From Motacilla alba alba (taxonomy: Eukaryota; Chordata; Aves; Passeriformes; Motacillidae): a stretch of DNA of 64,000 nt. Under the pieces are notes generated by a model, which saw nothing but the letters and a program-made list of their open reading frames with translations, searched no databases and had not been told where the DNA came from. Below, piece after piece: positions 44,800 through 56,917 of this stretch (its first letter is position 1; every line of letters starts with the position of its first letter). The stretch is taken from NCBI RefSeq assembly GCF_015832195.1, contig NW_024037374.1, forward strand, positions 4,627,331 through 4,691,330, written 5' to 3'. Made by a program: the position numbers and the translations under genes.

Positions 44800-45990
44800 G
44801 GCGGCTGCAGACTGTGCAGATTGCTCTGCTGCAGACAGTTCTGTTTGGGCAGGGTCACGCTTCTGTTGCTGGTTTTGTTGTTGCAGACACTGATGTGCTT
44901 AAGGAAATCCCACCGGCCCTGGAAGGGCAGCTGGAGGATTGCACCTCAGCGACCTCCAGGGCAGTGGTTCCTGAGTGCCACAGCCCCGCTGCAGCTGGGC
45001 AGGTGTGGTGTCCATGTGCTGGGCAGGGGTTCAGCCCTTCCCCTGGCTGTGCCCCTGCTCACACAGCCCCGGTGCTGTTGGCTTGCTTTGCTGCTGGCTC
45101 CTGTGCTCCACCTGCCATGTGCTGCCTTTTCACCCTGGAGCTCGGTCAGTTCAGCCGAGAGCCTCAGGAGATGAGAGCTCTACTCCTGGCTCTTGGAGAG
45201 ACATTCCTGCCCCCTATCAGATTTCCTGAGAGGCATTTACGGGCAAGCAGTGTCAAACCGAGAAAGGAGGGGCTGGGGGGAGGGAGGAGCCCGTGGGGGT
45301 GGGAACCCCCCAGAGCTGCTGCCCCTGCCACCACCTGTTTCAGCCCATCAAAGTCTTCTCCTCTGGAGCCCCAGCTCTGTGCTCTGCTGCTGCCTCAGTC
45401 CCTGCCCTTGGTGCCTGGACCCCACGATCTCCTGGCTGGGACAGCCCCGGCTGGCACTGATGAGCACATCCCTGACCAGCCCTTCCTTGTGGGGCAGGAC
45501 CAGGTCCCCGTGAGCATCCCCCTGTTCACCCACCAGGCAGCTCTGCTGAGCCATCGCTCCCACATCCCCCGCGCTGCTGGAGCCCTTTGCTTTGCCTGCC
45601 CACGAATGCCAGGGCAGTTGCCATTCCCATGGGAACCTGCTCGCCGGCCTGGAGACCCCCCCAGGCTGCCCCCAGAGCTCTCTGCCAACTCTCCCTGGTG
45701 ATCAGGGAGTTTCTGAGCTGCCAAGACAGCGTCCCCCCTTCCTGACCCCTCCACTGCTCACTCACACAAGTCAGCTTAGCCCTTGCCCATCCTGTTGAGG
45801 ATCTCCAGGTATCACAGCTGCTCTTCACCCCTCCCATCCTCATCCTCCCTGACACTCCTCTGGCAGAGGACAGACACTTCTCCTTCCACTGCATTCCACC
45901 AGCACTCCGGCACAGCCTTCCAAACCATCTAGGGACGGGTTTGGCTCCGAAAAAAATGATGTAGGCAGCTTCTGAGATCAAAACAAGCAA
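44800..45990. other. Unassigned GC-rich sequence
   Basis: Open in several frames by composition only. Confidence 0.3.
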
Positions 45991-45994
45991 TTTT

Positions 45995-46440
45995 GGGTTC
46001 TCAGGGGTTCAGAAACTCCCATTCAGGAGCATTTGGGCTGAGAAACTGCACGGTTGGGAGCTCTGGGACTCAGTGATTTAGGGAGCTTTGGGGTCCCAAA
46101 CACGGATTCAGAGAGATTTTGGGCTCTGAACAAGCCCAAACTTCAGGCAGAATTGGGGTTGAGAAACACCAATTTAGGGACATGCAGGCCTACAAAACCC
46201 TGATTTGGGGAGTTCAAGGCTAAGAAAAAATCATGTCGGGAGCTTTGGGAATCGGGGACAGTGATCTGGGGATATTTTCAGATCAGCAAGAACGATTAAG
46301 AGAGCTTTTGGGCTCCCAAAAAACAATTTAAGCCGATTTGGGGCTGTGTAGTTCCCATTTAGGGAGCTTTTAGAGCTCCAAAGCAGCGTTTCGGGAGCTT
46401 TTGGGCTGAGAAACATCAATTTGGGGAGCAGAAGGAGCAA
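45995..46440 (+). repeat. ~36-bp minisatellite, left block
   Basis: About ten degenerate units on the pattern GGGAGCTTTGGGGCTNAGAAACACCAATTTA. Confidence 0.75.
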
Positions 46441-47130
46441 ACGCCGGGGAAACACGGGAGCACGGGGCTGGCGCTTACCTGGGACACGGCTGGCAAGAAG
46501 CAGCTCCGCGCTGGGCTGTGAGCACCGGGGGCTCCTCATCCCGGGTATTTCCCACCCTGCCCGCCCCCGCGGCTCCTCCCTCCCCCCGCAGCTCCTTTCT
46601 CGGTTTTGCACCGATTTCTCGGAAATCCATTTTCAGCCTGGAAACGGAAAGTGAAAATGCTCCGATCGGGGGGCGGCTCCTTGGCTGGGGGTGGGAAATG
46701 GGCGCAGCCAGCGGCCCCTCCCTGCTCCTGGAGCCTCCCGGGGGCGCCGGGAATGCCCCGGGAGGGCGCCGGGAGCGCTGGGAGTGAGCCCCCCCCGGCT
46801 GATGGCAAACAGGGCACAGGGCTCATTGAGTTAGGGGCGTCAGGGCTCTGGAACACTGATTTTGGGAACTCCATGGCTTAGAAATCTAATCTATTTCAGC
46901 AGCTTCGGGGCCATAACGGTGATTTCAGGAGCTTTGGAAGCGAGAAAGAGCAGTTTTGGCGGCTTTGGGGCTCCAAAACAATGATTTTGGGAGGTTTTTG
47001 GCTCGGGGAAAAACAAATAGGTTGCTTGGAATCTCAAAAAAGCAGTTTAGGGATATTTTGAATTTAGAAACAGCAATGTAGAGTGATTTCGGGCTCAGAA
47101 ATACCCATTTAAGGATATTTTGGTGTCTGA
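46383..47130. repeat. Arm 1 of a second inverted repeat
   Basis: Matches the reverse complement of 63278-64000 (coordinate sum 110383). A deletion of about one minisatellite unit in the right copy is the main difference. The right copy is cut by the window edge. Confidence 0.9.
46479..46800 (-). promoter_or_regulatory. CpG-rich promoter/first-exon block with an interferon-response motif
   Basis: The motif GAAACGGAAAGTGAAAAT (46641-46658) contains three GAAANN repeats, the IRF/ISRE core. The block ends on the minus strand at CCCAG followed by GTAAGCG (46477-46478), a good first-exon donor. Orientation suggests transcription leftwards, towards the coiled-coil exons. Linking the two is inference. 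Confidence 0.5.
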
Positions 47131-47225
47131 AACACCAATTTATGGAGCTGAGAAACACTCATTTAGGGGGGATTTCAGCTCAGAAATATCAAGTTAAAGA
47201 GTTTTTGACCTCCCCAAAAAAAATC
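46830..47225 (+). repeat. ~36-bp minisatellite, right block
   Basis: Same degenerate unit as 45995-46440; the promoter-like block sits inside the array. Confidence 0.75.
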
Positions 47226-47261
47226 CTATTTAGGGAGGAGTTTGTTCATGAGGGCTAGAAT

Positions 47262-47530
47262 ACAAGTATGGGGAGGCCTGGCAGACTGAATATACCCCAA
47301 ACCCACCACGGCAAGTGCTGTGTGCCTATGGTGCTGAGAACAACGGCTGGATGACAGCAGACAGACCTTGTGTCCCATGTCACTGCCTGGAACACTGTCC
47401 TGGGCTTTGAAATGAGTGATGGACACACGGTGCCCCGTGAAATAATTTAATGAGACAATGGTACTGATTGCCAAAACAACCCAACAGACACCTGGCCATG
47501 AAGCAGGCACTGAGTGGGTTTATGAATCCC
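47262..47530 (+). pseudogene. pol: Retroviral integrase fragment
   Basis: Begins TACAAGTATGGGGAGGCCTG, identical to part of the integrase region of the pol element at 32298, and stays alignable with many indels for about 250 bp. A second, older pol copy. Confidence 0.7.
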
Positions 47531-47610
47531 CTCGGACGGACCAGCCTCCGGAAAGACGGAATGATGGAATGGGCTGGTGAAGATGCCAGCGAGCAATGGG
47601 TCCTTTCGGG

Positions 47611-48028
47611 ACTACAGCTCCCATCGTGCACCGCGGCACCCACTGAGCGCCATTGCAGCCGAGACTTCACCTCCCGTGATGCTCTGCGCACCATAGAGCG
47701 TCTGTATAGCCGGGCCTCCATCTCCAACATGCCCCGCGACCCCAGAGCCCCGACATAACCCAGTTCCGCCCCTACACGTGCCGTCATGTTCCGTGCCCCA
47801 AAGAGACCCATAACGGCTCCCCAAGTACCCCCAAGGGCTTTCCGGCACCAGAGATTCCCTGCAGGTGTCCCCTGAGGACTCGAAGTGGCCGCTCGCACCC
47901 ACAAGTGGCTTCCCGGACCCCGAGTGCTGCAGTGGAGCTACTTCCGGGACTACAGCTCCCATCATGCTCAGCGGTTCTCCGAGGGCGTTAATGCGGCCGG
48001 GACTTCATTTCCCGTCATCCCCCGCGCT
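47611..48028. promoter_or_regulatory. CpG-rich segment with four ZNF143/Ronin-type motifs
   Basis: Two strong matches to the ACTACANNTCCCANNATGC consensus (47611-47636; 47949-47974). Each is followed 51-52 bp later by a degenerate GACTTCA-type version (47662-47689; 48001-48028). The spacing indicates a duplicated promoter segment (offset about 338 bp). No adjacent gene was identified. Confidence 0.55.
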
Positions 48029-48029
48029 C

Positions 48030-49190
48030 CGCAGGGCGCCGTTGGAGCTGCTCCTCACCCCCACAGAGCCCCGTTCGAGCCCCCCAAGGGCCCGGCCGGA
48101 CCCCGAAGGGCCCCAGATTCCCCTCCCTGACCTCCACGGGCCCATCTGGACCCCCAAGTGCTCCCCTGGACCCCGAACTGTCTCTCAGCATCCCTGAGTG
48201 TCCCTCCAAATGCCCACCCTACTCTCCCAAGCGTCCTCCAGACCCTCAAGTTTTCTCCGAATTCCCTCCCCAGGCACAAAACTGTCCCAGTGTACCCCAG
48301 AAATGTCTCCAGAGACCCCGAAGTTCCCTCGTGAACCCTGTGTGAGAAAAAGATAATTAAAAAGATGACAAAAGGACTAAACATAGGGTGAATTGGAATA
48401 AAGAGGGAGAAATCAATAACCAATAGGGGTTAATTGGTGAATGAAGGGAATTGTGATACTTGGAACCAATTAACATTAATTTTATTGGTTGCCTAATTTG
48501 TACAGATTTTAAATATAAATATAAAATTAGGTAACAAAAATGGAACAAAAATACTACAAATAAGAAATAAATGAAATAAATATATTTAATTTTAAAAAAT
48601 AAAAATAAAGAATAAAGTACATTAATTTTTTTTATATATTTTGGGATATAAGTCCCAAATGGGACAATGGGCAATGTGGGCAATGTCAGGCATTGTGAGG
48701 CTGGGGGTGAGGAGCAGGTTGTCCAAACGGGGTCAGCCTGCAAGGGGCTCATTCTTCTCTGTACCCAGACCTCCTCTGGAGACATTCCCTATCAAGATCA
48801 CTTGGGGAATATTTCTGTCATCTCTTCAATGAACTGAAAAATAAAAAAAAAAATACTCATGTGATTAAAAAATCAAAAATTTCCTGAGGTGCACTTTGAA
48901 ATCTTCCTCCTGAACAGAACTCCAAACTGACTCCAATCACTGCACAAGGCCTGGAGACTCGAAGACAATGGAAGGAAGACCAAGAGCTCCTGAGGGCTTT
49001 CTGTACTTTAATCAGCCCCACGGTGGATTTGGGGCTGGGTCCAGGAGCCTCAGGCACTGAGAGAAGGATGAAGAAGCCGCTCAAGGAGTCAGCAGCAAAA
49101 CTCCAAGTCCCCTGGAGCACGGCTGGGCCCCAGGGAGGGCAGGGAGTGCCAAAGGCTCCCCAGGGACTGCTGAGAGCAGATCCTTGAGGC
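48030..49190. other. CCC-rich stretch, then AT-rich sequence
   Basis: 48050-48340 is C-rich with loosely repeated CCCCCAAGTG/CTCC units. 48350-48850 is AT-rich and may be LTR-derived. No gene seen. Confidence 0.3.
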
Positions 49191-49201
49191 CAGGACTGCA
49201 G

Positions 49202-49379
49202 GGAGCCCAAGGCTGTGAGCAGGGAGCTGCAATGCTGAGCAGGGCCTGGCTTGGCTGCAGGAAGCAGAAAGGCCAAGCCCTGAGCCCAGCCTGGGCCAGC
49301 AGGGCCTGTCCCTCACGGGTGGCTCGGGGCTCTTTGTGGGGCAGGGGATGTGAGGGGCAGCAAGGACAATGCCATCAAC
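49202..49379 (+). repeat. 178-bp segment with a perfect inverted copy
   Basis: The reverse complement recurs without visible mismatch at about 56918-57093. Confidence 0.9.
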
Positions 49380-50125
49380 CTGCAGCCCCTGCCAGCCTCC
49401 CCAGGGAGGCCGAGGGAGAGCCAAAGTGCAGCCCCTGGCAGGAAAGTTCCTCCTGTGGGGCCTCCAGAGGCGCTGCCCGAGCCCAGGGGACAAAGGCCTG
49501 GGTGCCTGTGCCCTGCCAGCCCTGCCCAGCCCTGGGCCATGTGTCCTGCAGGCTGTGCCCCCTGTGCGTGCTGCTCCTGTGCCCTGGCCGGCTGCACTCG
49601 CCCATCTTGCTGTGCCCAGCATTTCTCAGCCAGCGTTTCTGTGCCCTCCCTGGGCTCCCTGCACCCAGCGCTGCCGGCTCCTGGCACACAGAGCCAGGCC
49701 ATGGCCCAGCCTCACGCTGCGACACCTCGAGCACCAACATTCTACCCTGGCAGGGACTTTTCTTTCTCCTCAGCTCCAGGCTGAACCTTCCAAGCTGCAC
49801 TTTGGGCAGGTTTCCTGCAATTGCCACTCCCAAGGAAAGCTCAGTCATCTGCTGGTCACAAACAGAGAAGGGATGGTGGGAGATGTGCTGGTCAGAAGCT
49901 GTTTGGGGCACAGTGACCATGAAATTACTGAGTTTCTAAACATTCTGTGAAAGAAGGAGGGGCATCAACAAAAATTCAACGCTGAATGCACAGAGAGCAG
50001 ACTTTGGCCTTTTGAGGATGCAGATTTGGCAAGTACTGAATCAGGGACTGATTTTTTTAAAGGGAAACAACCCTTATAAACAACAGATTCCAGGAAGGAT
50101 GGACACACTTCAAGAAAGAAATTTT
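49380..50125. other. Unassigned GC-rich sequence
   Basis: Compositionally similar to 52380-52900. ORFs are present in several frames but have no recognisable domain. Confidence 0.3.
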
Positions 50126-50129
50126 CGAA

Positions 50130-51598
50130 GAGCAGCAACAGCCTGTCCCTCTGTGCCCAAAAGTGAGCTAGCAAGGAACATGACTGTCTGGGCAGGGCAT
50201 GGAGCTTTTTCCAGGAACTCAGGGAAAGAAAAAGCAGATGCAAAATATTTGGACAGAGGGGCATGCAGCTCAGGAAATGTTTAAGGATGTTGTTAGGTCA
50301 TGCAGAAAGAAAATTAGAGAGGTGAAAGCTCAAATCAAGCTTAACCTGGCTTCTGTGAAGAATAATAAGAATGTTTTTTATAAATACATTAATGGCAAAA
50401 GGAGGGGCAAGTACAACCTCCATTCCTTATTGGATATGGGGGGGATATAGTAACTAAAGCTGAGGAATAGGCTGAGGTACTTAACCCCTTCTTTGCCTCA
50501 GTTTTAAACAATAAGACAGGTTGTCCTCAGAACAAGTGTTCTCCTGAGCTGTTGATGGGGACAGGGAGCAGAACAGTGCCCTGTAATCCAGGAAAAAGCA
50601 GCTGGGGAGCTGCTGAGTCACTCAGATGCTCCCAGGTATCTCTGGGACCAGATGGGATCCATCCCAGGGGGATGAGGGAGCTGTGGATGACTCCCCAAGC
50701 TGCTCTCCATCATTTACCAGCAGTCCTGGCTCAGCAGGGAGGTCCCAGAGGACTGGAGGTGCCAATGTGAGCCCATGCCCAAGAAGGGCTGGAAGGAGCA
50801 TCTGGGGAACTCCAGGCCTGTCAGGCTGACCTCGGTGCCAGGCAAGGTGATGGAACAGATCACCCTGAGTGCCATCACAGGGCACCCACAGGATGGCCAA
50901 GGGATCAGAGCCAGCCAGCGTGGATTTCAATATCTGCACTGATGATCTGCATGAGGGGACTGAGTCCAGCATCAGCAAATTTGCAGATGACACCAAGCTG
51001 GGTGTGAGTGTGGATCTGCTGGAGGGTAGGAGGGCTCTGCAGAGGGACCTGGACAGGCTGGATCCAGGGCCCAAATCCAACAGAGTGAGGTTGAACAAGA
51101 CCAAGTGCCGGGTCCTGCACTTTGGCCACAACAACCCCTGCAGTGCTCCAGGCTGGGGACAGAGTGGCTGGACAGCAGCCAGGCAGAAAGGGACCTGGGG
51201 GCACTGGTGGACAGCAGGCTGGACATGAGCCAGCAGTGTGCCCAGGTGGCCAAGAAGGCCAATGGCTCCTGGCCTGGCTCAGGAATGGTGTGGCCAGCAG
51301 GAGCAGGGCAGTGATTCTTCCCCTGTGCTCAGCACTGGCGAGGCCACACCTCCAGTGCTGGGTCCAGTTCTGTGCATCCCAATTTAGGAAGGACATGGAG
51401 GGGCGGGAGCGTGTCCAGAGAAGGGCAACAAGGCTGGTGAGGGGCCTGGAATATAAATAATGTGAAGAGCAGATCAGGGAGCCGGGGATGTTTATCCTGG
51501 AGAAGAGGAGGCTCAGGGAGACAAGGTGGTGTCAGAGCACAGGTTGGACTTGATGATCTCCAAGGTCTTTTCCAGCCTGGCTGGTTCTTTGATTCTCT
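50130..51598 (+). repeat. CR1 LINE, 5'-truncated and internally deleted
   Basis: Contains decayed pieces of the CR1 ORF2: VKNNKNVFYKYINGKRRGK (about 50350), a reverse-transcriptase FADDTKLG motif (50980-51003), and the family's 3' end GATGATCTCCAAGGTCTTTT, followed by short GATTCT-type repeats. CR1 elements copy via their 3' end and are the dominant LINE in birds. Frameshifts and stops show it is inactive. Confidence 0.9.
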
Positions 51599-51599
51599 G

Positions 51600-51870
51600 G
51601 AACCACCCTTGGAGCAGTGGCAGGATGAGCCCTGGGCCTCCTCTTCAGAAACTCCAGCAGCCCAGGTCCCTCAGCTTCTCCTGCCAGCCCCAAAGCCCAT
51701 CCTGTCAGTCCTGCAGAGCCTCTGCAGCCCCTCCTCATTGCCCAGAACAGGGAGCCCCACAGGCAGACACAGCAGCCCAGATGTGCCCCCTGGCCTGTGG
51801 TGCCTCTGGCAAGGGAGCAGCACGAGGCACTGCAGGAGCCTGCAGACAATTCCTGCAGCACTTGTAGGAT
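51600..51870 (-). repeat. Probable CR1-like fragment (minus)
   Basis: The composition and order of the AGCCCTGGGCCTCCTCTTCA and CTCAGCTTCTCCTGCCAGCC stretches resemble CR1 antisense 3' sequence. Confidence 0.4.
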
Positions 51871-51879
51871 GATCCTGCT

Positions 51880-53235
51880 CCCCAAGGGACGTTCCCCTGG
51901 AGCCAAATCAGGAACTGCAATGGGGAGTGGGGCCAGAGAGGAAAGGGCAAACAGGGATGGGCTGTTTGCAGGGGAGGGGACAGGGCTGAACAATAGCAGG
52001 AAATCTGGAGCAGGAAAGAAGAGAGGAAGGAAAGGTGGAGCAAAGGAAATGCTTGGGGCTGTTTGGGCAGCCCTGGCTCTGAGCAACAGCATCTGCAGTG
52101 GGACAGGAAACTCCCAGCTCATGGGAACAAACTTTCTGGCTGAGTGCAGAGGCCATGACAAAGCTGAGTGCTTTCCCTGCCTCCCCCAGCCCTTCCTGGC
52201 CCCAGAGGCTGATGGCATTTGTGCTCCCACAAGGATTTTAATGACCCTCTTGGGACTTTTCTGTTGTTTACATCAGACTCAGTCCCTGAGAGAGTCTTCA
52301 AAAAACTTCTCAACAACTCCAAGTCAGATTGAAACTCCAAAGTTTCTTGAGGTTTAAGAAGACACAGCAGAACACTGGAGGCAGTGATGGCAGCTGGGCA
52401 CAAACAAGGCCAAGGTGTCTGTGGTGCTGAGCAAAGCTGGATGTGTTTCAGGAATGCAAAGGGCCAAGGCCTGAGCCCCAGCCCCTGGCCAGGCAGATGC
52501 TGTCCCTCCCTCCTTGCTCAGGGCTCTTCCCGGGATGGGCACTGCCATGTGGGGATGTGCAATGGCAAGGGCAGGAGCATGGGGCGGCCCCTGCCAGGCT
52601 GCTGAGCAGGGCCAAGGAGGCAATGAGGCCCCAGGCCTGCAAGGGTCACTTGTCTCCTGCTCCTGCCTCAGGCCCAGGGCCAGCAGCCATGGCCCAAGTG
52701 CTGCCCAGGTTGGCTCTGTCAGGGCCTTGCAGCTGCTGCCCATGCCTGTGCCCTGTGCAGCCCAGGCTGTGCCACGGTGTCCCTGCCCTGCGCCTCTGTC
52801 CCTGCAGGCTGTCCTCATGCCCCGGCTGCCCCACCTGGCTGGCCCCTTCCTTTGCTGACAGCTCTGCCTCCTGCCTGCCTCTGCCTGCCTACACAGACCC
52901 TTGGGCCTGATACCAGCTTCCTTCTGGGGCACGTGTTGTGCCACAGCCCTGCCCTGGGATAGAAATTCTTTTCTCCTGCTGTGCAGTCTGGGCTTCCCCA
53001 GCTGCCTTGATTTTTTCTTTCTCTTGCTGTTCTCAACCATGTCAAAAGGATGCAACATCTCTGAAACCACCTTTCAATCCCTCCCAGGGCTCTCCTCTGC
53101 TGTCCTCAGTCTCCACCACACTGAGCACAGAGCTCCTTTATCCCTATACAGTGGTCATGTGCTTGAGGCTTCCAAACCCTGACTTGGGAGATCTCTGGTG
53201 CTCTCCAATGTGTTGGCAAATGAAAACATGCTGCT
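51880..53235. other. Unassigned GC-rich sequence
   Basis: No recognised gene. 52430-52900 resembles the GC-rich sequence at 49190-49700. Confidence 0.3.
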
Positions 53236-53239
53236 CATA

Positions 53240-54800
53240 ATCTAAGAAAATCACCAGAGGAACAAGGCAGACAGACCTGTCTGTCCTGGCAGCTTTTGTC
53301 TGGGAGCAATCCTTGAATAGATGGAATTTTGAAGGTAGAATCCCAATTTTGGCCATGCACACCTAGGTGAGAAGGGCTGTTCTTTTCCACTGGAAGGAAA
53401 GCAGTGAGCCCCCCATCTACCAGTGGTTGGTGGTAGATGAGAGATAGCCCTCGGGAGGCCAAGGCCAGCCAGACTTGTCTCTCCTGGCAGCTTTTGGCAG
53501 GGAGAAATCCTTGTATATAGAGATCTTTTTAGAGGGACTACCAATTTCAGCCATGGGCACCTGGAAAGAGGGATGGTTCTTTTCCATAGGAAGGAAAAAC
53601 ACAGAGGCCCAGTTCTCCAAGGGCTGATGAGAGACAGCCCCCAGCATTCCAAGATCAGCTGGACCTGTCAGGCGGCCCCTGGAAAGCAAAACCACCCTGA
53701 TCTGTTCTGTGTCCCCTTGGTTCCACAAGGCCCCACAGTGTCACAATGGTCTTCATATGAAGAAAACAACCGAGCCCCAGTGTTCCAGGGCCAGAGGAGG
53801 GGCAGTCACCAGAAGCCAAGGACAGCTATATTAGACAGTGTTGGCAGATTTTGTCTGGGAGCAATCTCCAGATATTTGGGATTTTACAGGCAGAATACCC
53901 ATTTTGGACAGGAACGCCTGGAGGAGAAGGAACATTCTTTTACATAGGAAGGAAAGCACCCAACAGCAGTGTTTCAGGGCCAGATGAAGGGTGGCCATCT
54001 GAAGCCAAGGCCAGCTCGAACTCTGTCCTGGTAGCTTTTGTCTGAAAGCAACCCTTGGATGTAGGGAATTTAGCAGGTGGAATCCCAATTTTGGCCATTT
54101 CTGTGTAGATAAGAAGAGCAGTTCTTTTCCACAGGAAGGAAAGCACAGAGTCCAAGTGTTTGAAAGGCAGAAGAGGATCTCAAGAGGTGGCTCCTGGGAG
54201 GCCAAGACAGCTAGACCTGTTTGTCCTGGCAGCTTTCATCACCAAGAAATCCTTGGATATACAGAATTTGGGAGGAGAAGTCTCAAATTTGACTATGGAC
54301 ACCTTAATGAGAAGGACAGTTCTTCTCGATTGGAAGGAAGTCACTGAGCCCCAGTGTTTCAAAACCAGGTGAGAGGCAGCCCCCAAGAGGCCAAGGGCAG
54401 CCAGACCTCTCTCTCCTGGCAGCTTTTGTCTGGGATATATCTTTGGATATAGGGAATTCTGGAGGTGGATTCCTGACTTTGGCCATGTGGACCTGGAGGT
54501 GAAAGGTGCTTTTTTCCCACAAGAAAGAAAAGCACATGGTCCCAGTGTTTCAAAGGCACATGAGAGGTGGGCCCCAGGTGACCAAGGCAGCCAGATCTGT
54601 CTGTCTTGGCAGATTTCATCTGGGAACAATCTTTGCATATATGGAAATTTGGAGAAGGATCCTAATTTCAGGCCATGGGCACCTGGAGGAGAAGGACAGT
54701 TCTTTCCATAGGAAGGAAAGCCCAGAGCTCCAGTACTCCAGGGGCTGATGAGCAACAGCCCTCGATGTGCCAAGGTCAGCTGGACCTGTCAGGTGGCCCC
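53240..54800 (+). repeat. ~190-bp satellite array
   Basis: Seven clear units anchored by the GCTTTTGTCTGGGAGCAATC-like core at 53290, 53491, 53850, 54032, 54232, 54422 and 54609. Each also carries a TTTTGGCCATGNNCACCTGG box and a GTTCTTTTCCAYAGGAAGGA box. Spacing is 182-201 bp, except one gap where a unit is rearranged near 53650-53800. Confidence 0.9.
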
Positions 54801-54834
54801 TAGGAGGCCAAGCCAGCCAGACCTGGCTGTCCCC

Positions 54835-55149
54835 TTGGCTCCAAGGGGCCTCACAGTGTCACAGTGATCTCCTTGATTTCCTGAGTCCCTGTAGTGTCAC
54901 AATGCTCAGCCTTCTTCTGTAGTGTCACACTGGGTCCTTGCTTCCAAAAGGCCTTACGACATCACAATGGCCCCTCGGCTCCATGCAGCCCCTCTGTGTC
55001 ACAATGGCTCCTTGGTTCTGTGGCCCCACAGCTTCATCCTTGACCCTGAGTTCCATAGGGGTTCTGAGTTTCACAATGGTCTCTATCATTCCATGAGGCA
55101 CCACAGTGTCACAATGGTCTCTTTGATTCCATGAAGTTCCAGAGTGTCA
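54835..55149 (+). repeat. ~43-bp satellite block
   Basis: Units of the type CAGTGTCACAATGGTCTC, then CTTGGTTCCATGAGGCCC. Confidence 0.8.
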
Positions 55150-56084
55150 TGCATGGAAAACCACGCTATGAAAAGCCAGAGTCCATCAAGGAGAAAGAGG
55201 AGTCCTTCAACTTTATTCAAATAAAGGGAATGAGCCCACCAAGGCACACGCCTGTGGGGGCCAGAGATCCAGCCAGAAAAAGGTCCACTGCACTTCCCTG
55301 GAGGGCCAACCCCTGAACCCCAAACTTTGGTTAGGGTGAGAGCCCAGAGGCCTCTGCAACCCTATGTTGATTCTTTTTTATCCATTGGCCCTTCCCCTTT
55401 TGCTCTGGCCCTGCACCTGCTCCCCATTGATTCCTGAGTTCTGTCCCGCCCCTCACTTTCCCTATATAAACCCCTGTTCTTTCCTGGTTTCTTGGGGCTT
55501 TTGTCTATGTTATCCTCCACAGAGGGCCCTGCTCTTAATGAAGGCCTGCTCTCTGTGGCAATATAGAAAGCCGTAGAAAGCTCTTGTCTCTTTCTCCATG
55601 TTGCCCTGGGAAAGAAGCCGAAGCTGAGCAACCCTCGCCGGGCTGGGAAAAGGACGTTCCTGTACCCCTGCACCATCCTTCTCGGGATGTTCTTCAGGAA
55701 GGTTGCAGCACCTTTACCACCCCCCGCCACCATGGCACACGCCAGGAGTGTTTTCTCTCTGGAGGATCTGGAGGGCATAGCCTCCTTTTATCCAAACTCC
55801 CGGCTGCACGTTGGCCTCTTCCTTTCCCCTTTGGCCCAGGTACCAGGAAGGTTCAGCCTTCCCAAACCATCTGCCACATATTCCTCTCTTGAACCTGTCA
55901 TTTTACCCCAAAGTTCATAAACTCAAGCTCGTGCAGACCCACGTGTCTGTTTCAAGAGCCAGGTTGTCTGGGCTCTGTAATAAATCTGTTGCTTGAAGTT
56001 AATAGAAACATTAAGACCCATTTCAAAGATGTTAACACCCAAACCTTCACCCATCAAACTGTCTGTAAAGAATCTTCCTTATCA
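55150..56084 (+). mobile_element. Solo LTR (935 bp) inserted in the satellite
   Basis: TGCATGG to CTTATCA, flanked by a 4-bp duplication GTCA (55146-55149 and 56085-56088) that restores the satellite unit GTGTCACAATGG. TATA-like CCTATATAAA at about 55460; AATAAA at about 55978. A 4-bp duplication fits class I (gamma-like) ERVs. Confidence 0.8.
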
Positions 56085-56250
56085 GTCACAATGGACTCCT
56101 CATTTCCATGAGGCCCTACAGTGTCACAAGGGCCTGCTTGGTTCCACGAGGTTCCCCAGTGTCACCATGGTGTCCTTGGACCTGCATTGTCACATCTGAC
56201 CCATGGTTCCATGAGGTTCCCCAGTGTCACCATGGTCGCTGTCAGAGGCT
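56085..56250 (+). repeat. ~43-bp satellite, continuation
   Basis: Same unit resumes immediately after the LTR. Confidence 0.75.
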
Positions 56251-56800
56251 GGATGAAATCGATGTCCTGAGACACCTTGGGATGAGCTGTCAATCAGTCA
56301 CACAGTGGGGACAGCGCTGACCCAGCCCTGATTGCCCGAGCGATCAGAAGTCCCACCTGGGGGGGGCCCATGAAGGTGCAGTGGCTTAAAACACAGAGCA
56401 GGGTCTGGACACTGTCAGTTCTTTCTGGTGTTTCTTTCACACCCCCACGCTGGAACCCTAGCAGCTGGCAGCTTTATGTGTGTCTGTCTATAACTCTTCT
56501 GTCTTTCTGTGTCCCTCTATTTCTTCTCCTTTTAATCTTCTTTACCAGAACATTTTTTGGGTAATGTAACATCTTAAGGAATTAAAGGTTTCTAGGTTAA
56601 ATGAGCTAACTAATGAAGTTACTGCTATGATAAGTTTTATGTTTAATTGGATGTTGTATTAAATGCTTTGCCAAATTCCTTGATTTTCTGTATTTTGCCG
56701 GTAAAATTTTGTGTCATTCTCACCTCTTGAGAATATCTGGCTGGTGTTTCTCCTGTGCACCAAACTCGAGTGAAGGAGCCTTTGGTTGCCCCCAGCATTT
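56250..56800. other. Unassigned, AT-rich in its second half
   Basis: No recognised gene. Confidence 0.3.
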
Positions 56801-56804
56801 GAGT

Positions 56805-56917
56805 GTTCTGGGGTGCCACAGCCCCGCAGGCTCACAATGGCCTCTTGTGCCATGAGGCCCCGCTGTGTCACACTGGCCCTCGGTTCCCTGAGGATCTGCA
56901 GTGTCCCACGGGTTGAT
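56805..56917 (+). repeat. ~43-bp satellite fragment
   Basis: Two to three degenerate units, ending where the 178-bp inverted copy begins. Confidence 0.65.

Noticed and set aside
44814..45701. 295-codon plus-strand ORF
   Set aside because: Low-complexity composition, no domain, overlaps a CR1-like fragment upstream.
53144..54773. Minus-strand ORFs of 60-197 codons across the satellite
   Set aside because: They repeat with the 190-bp units and shift frame between units.
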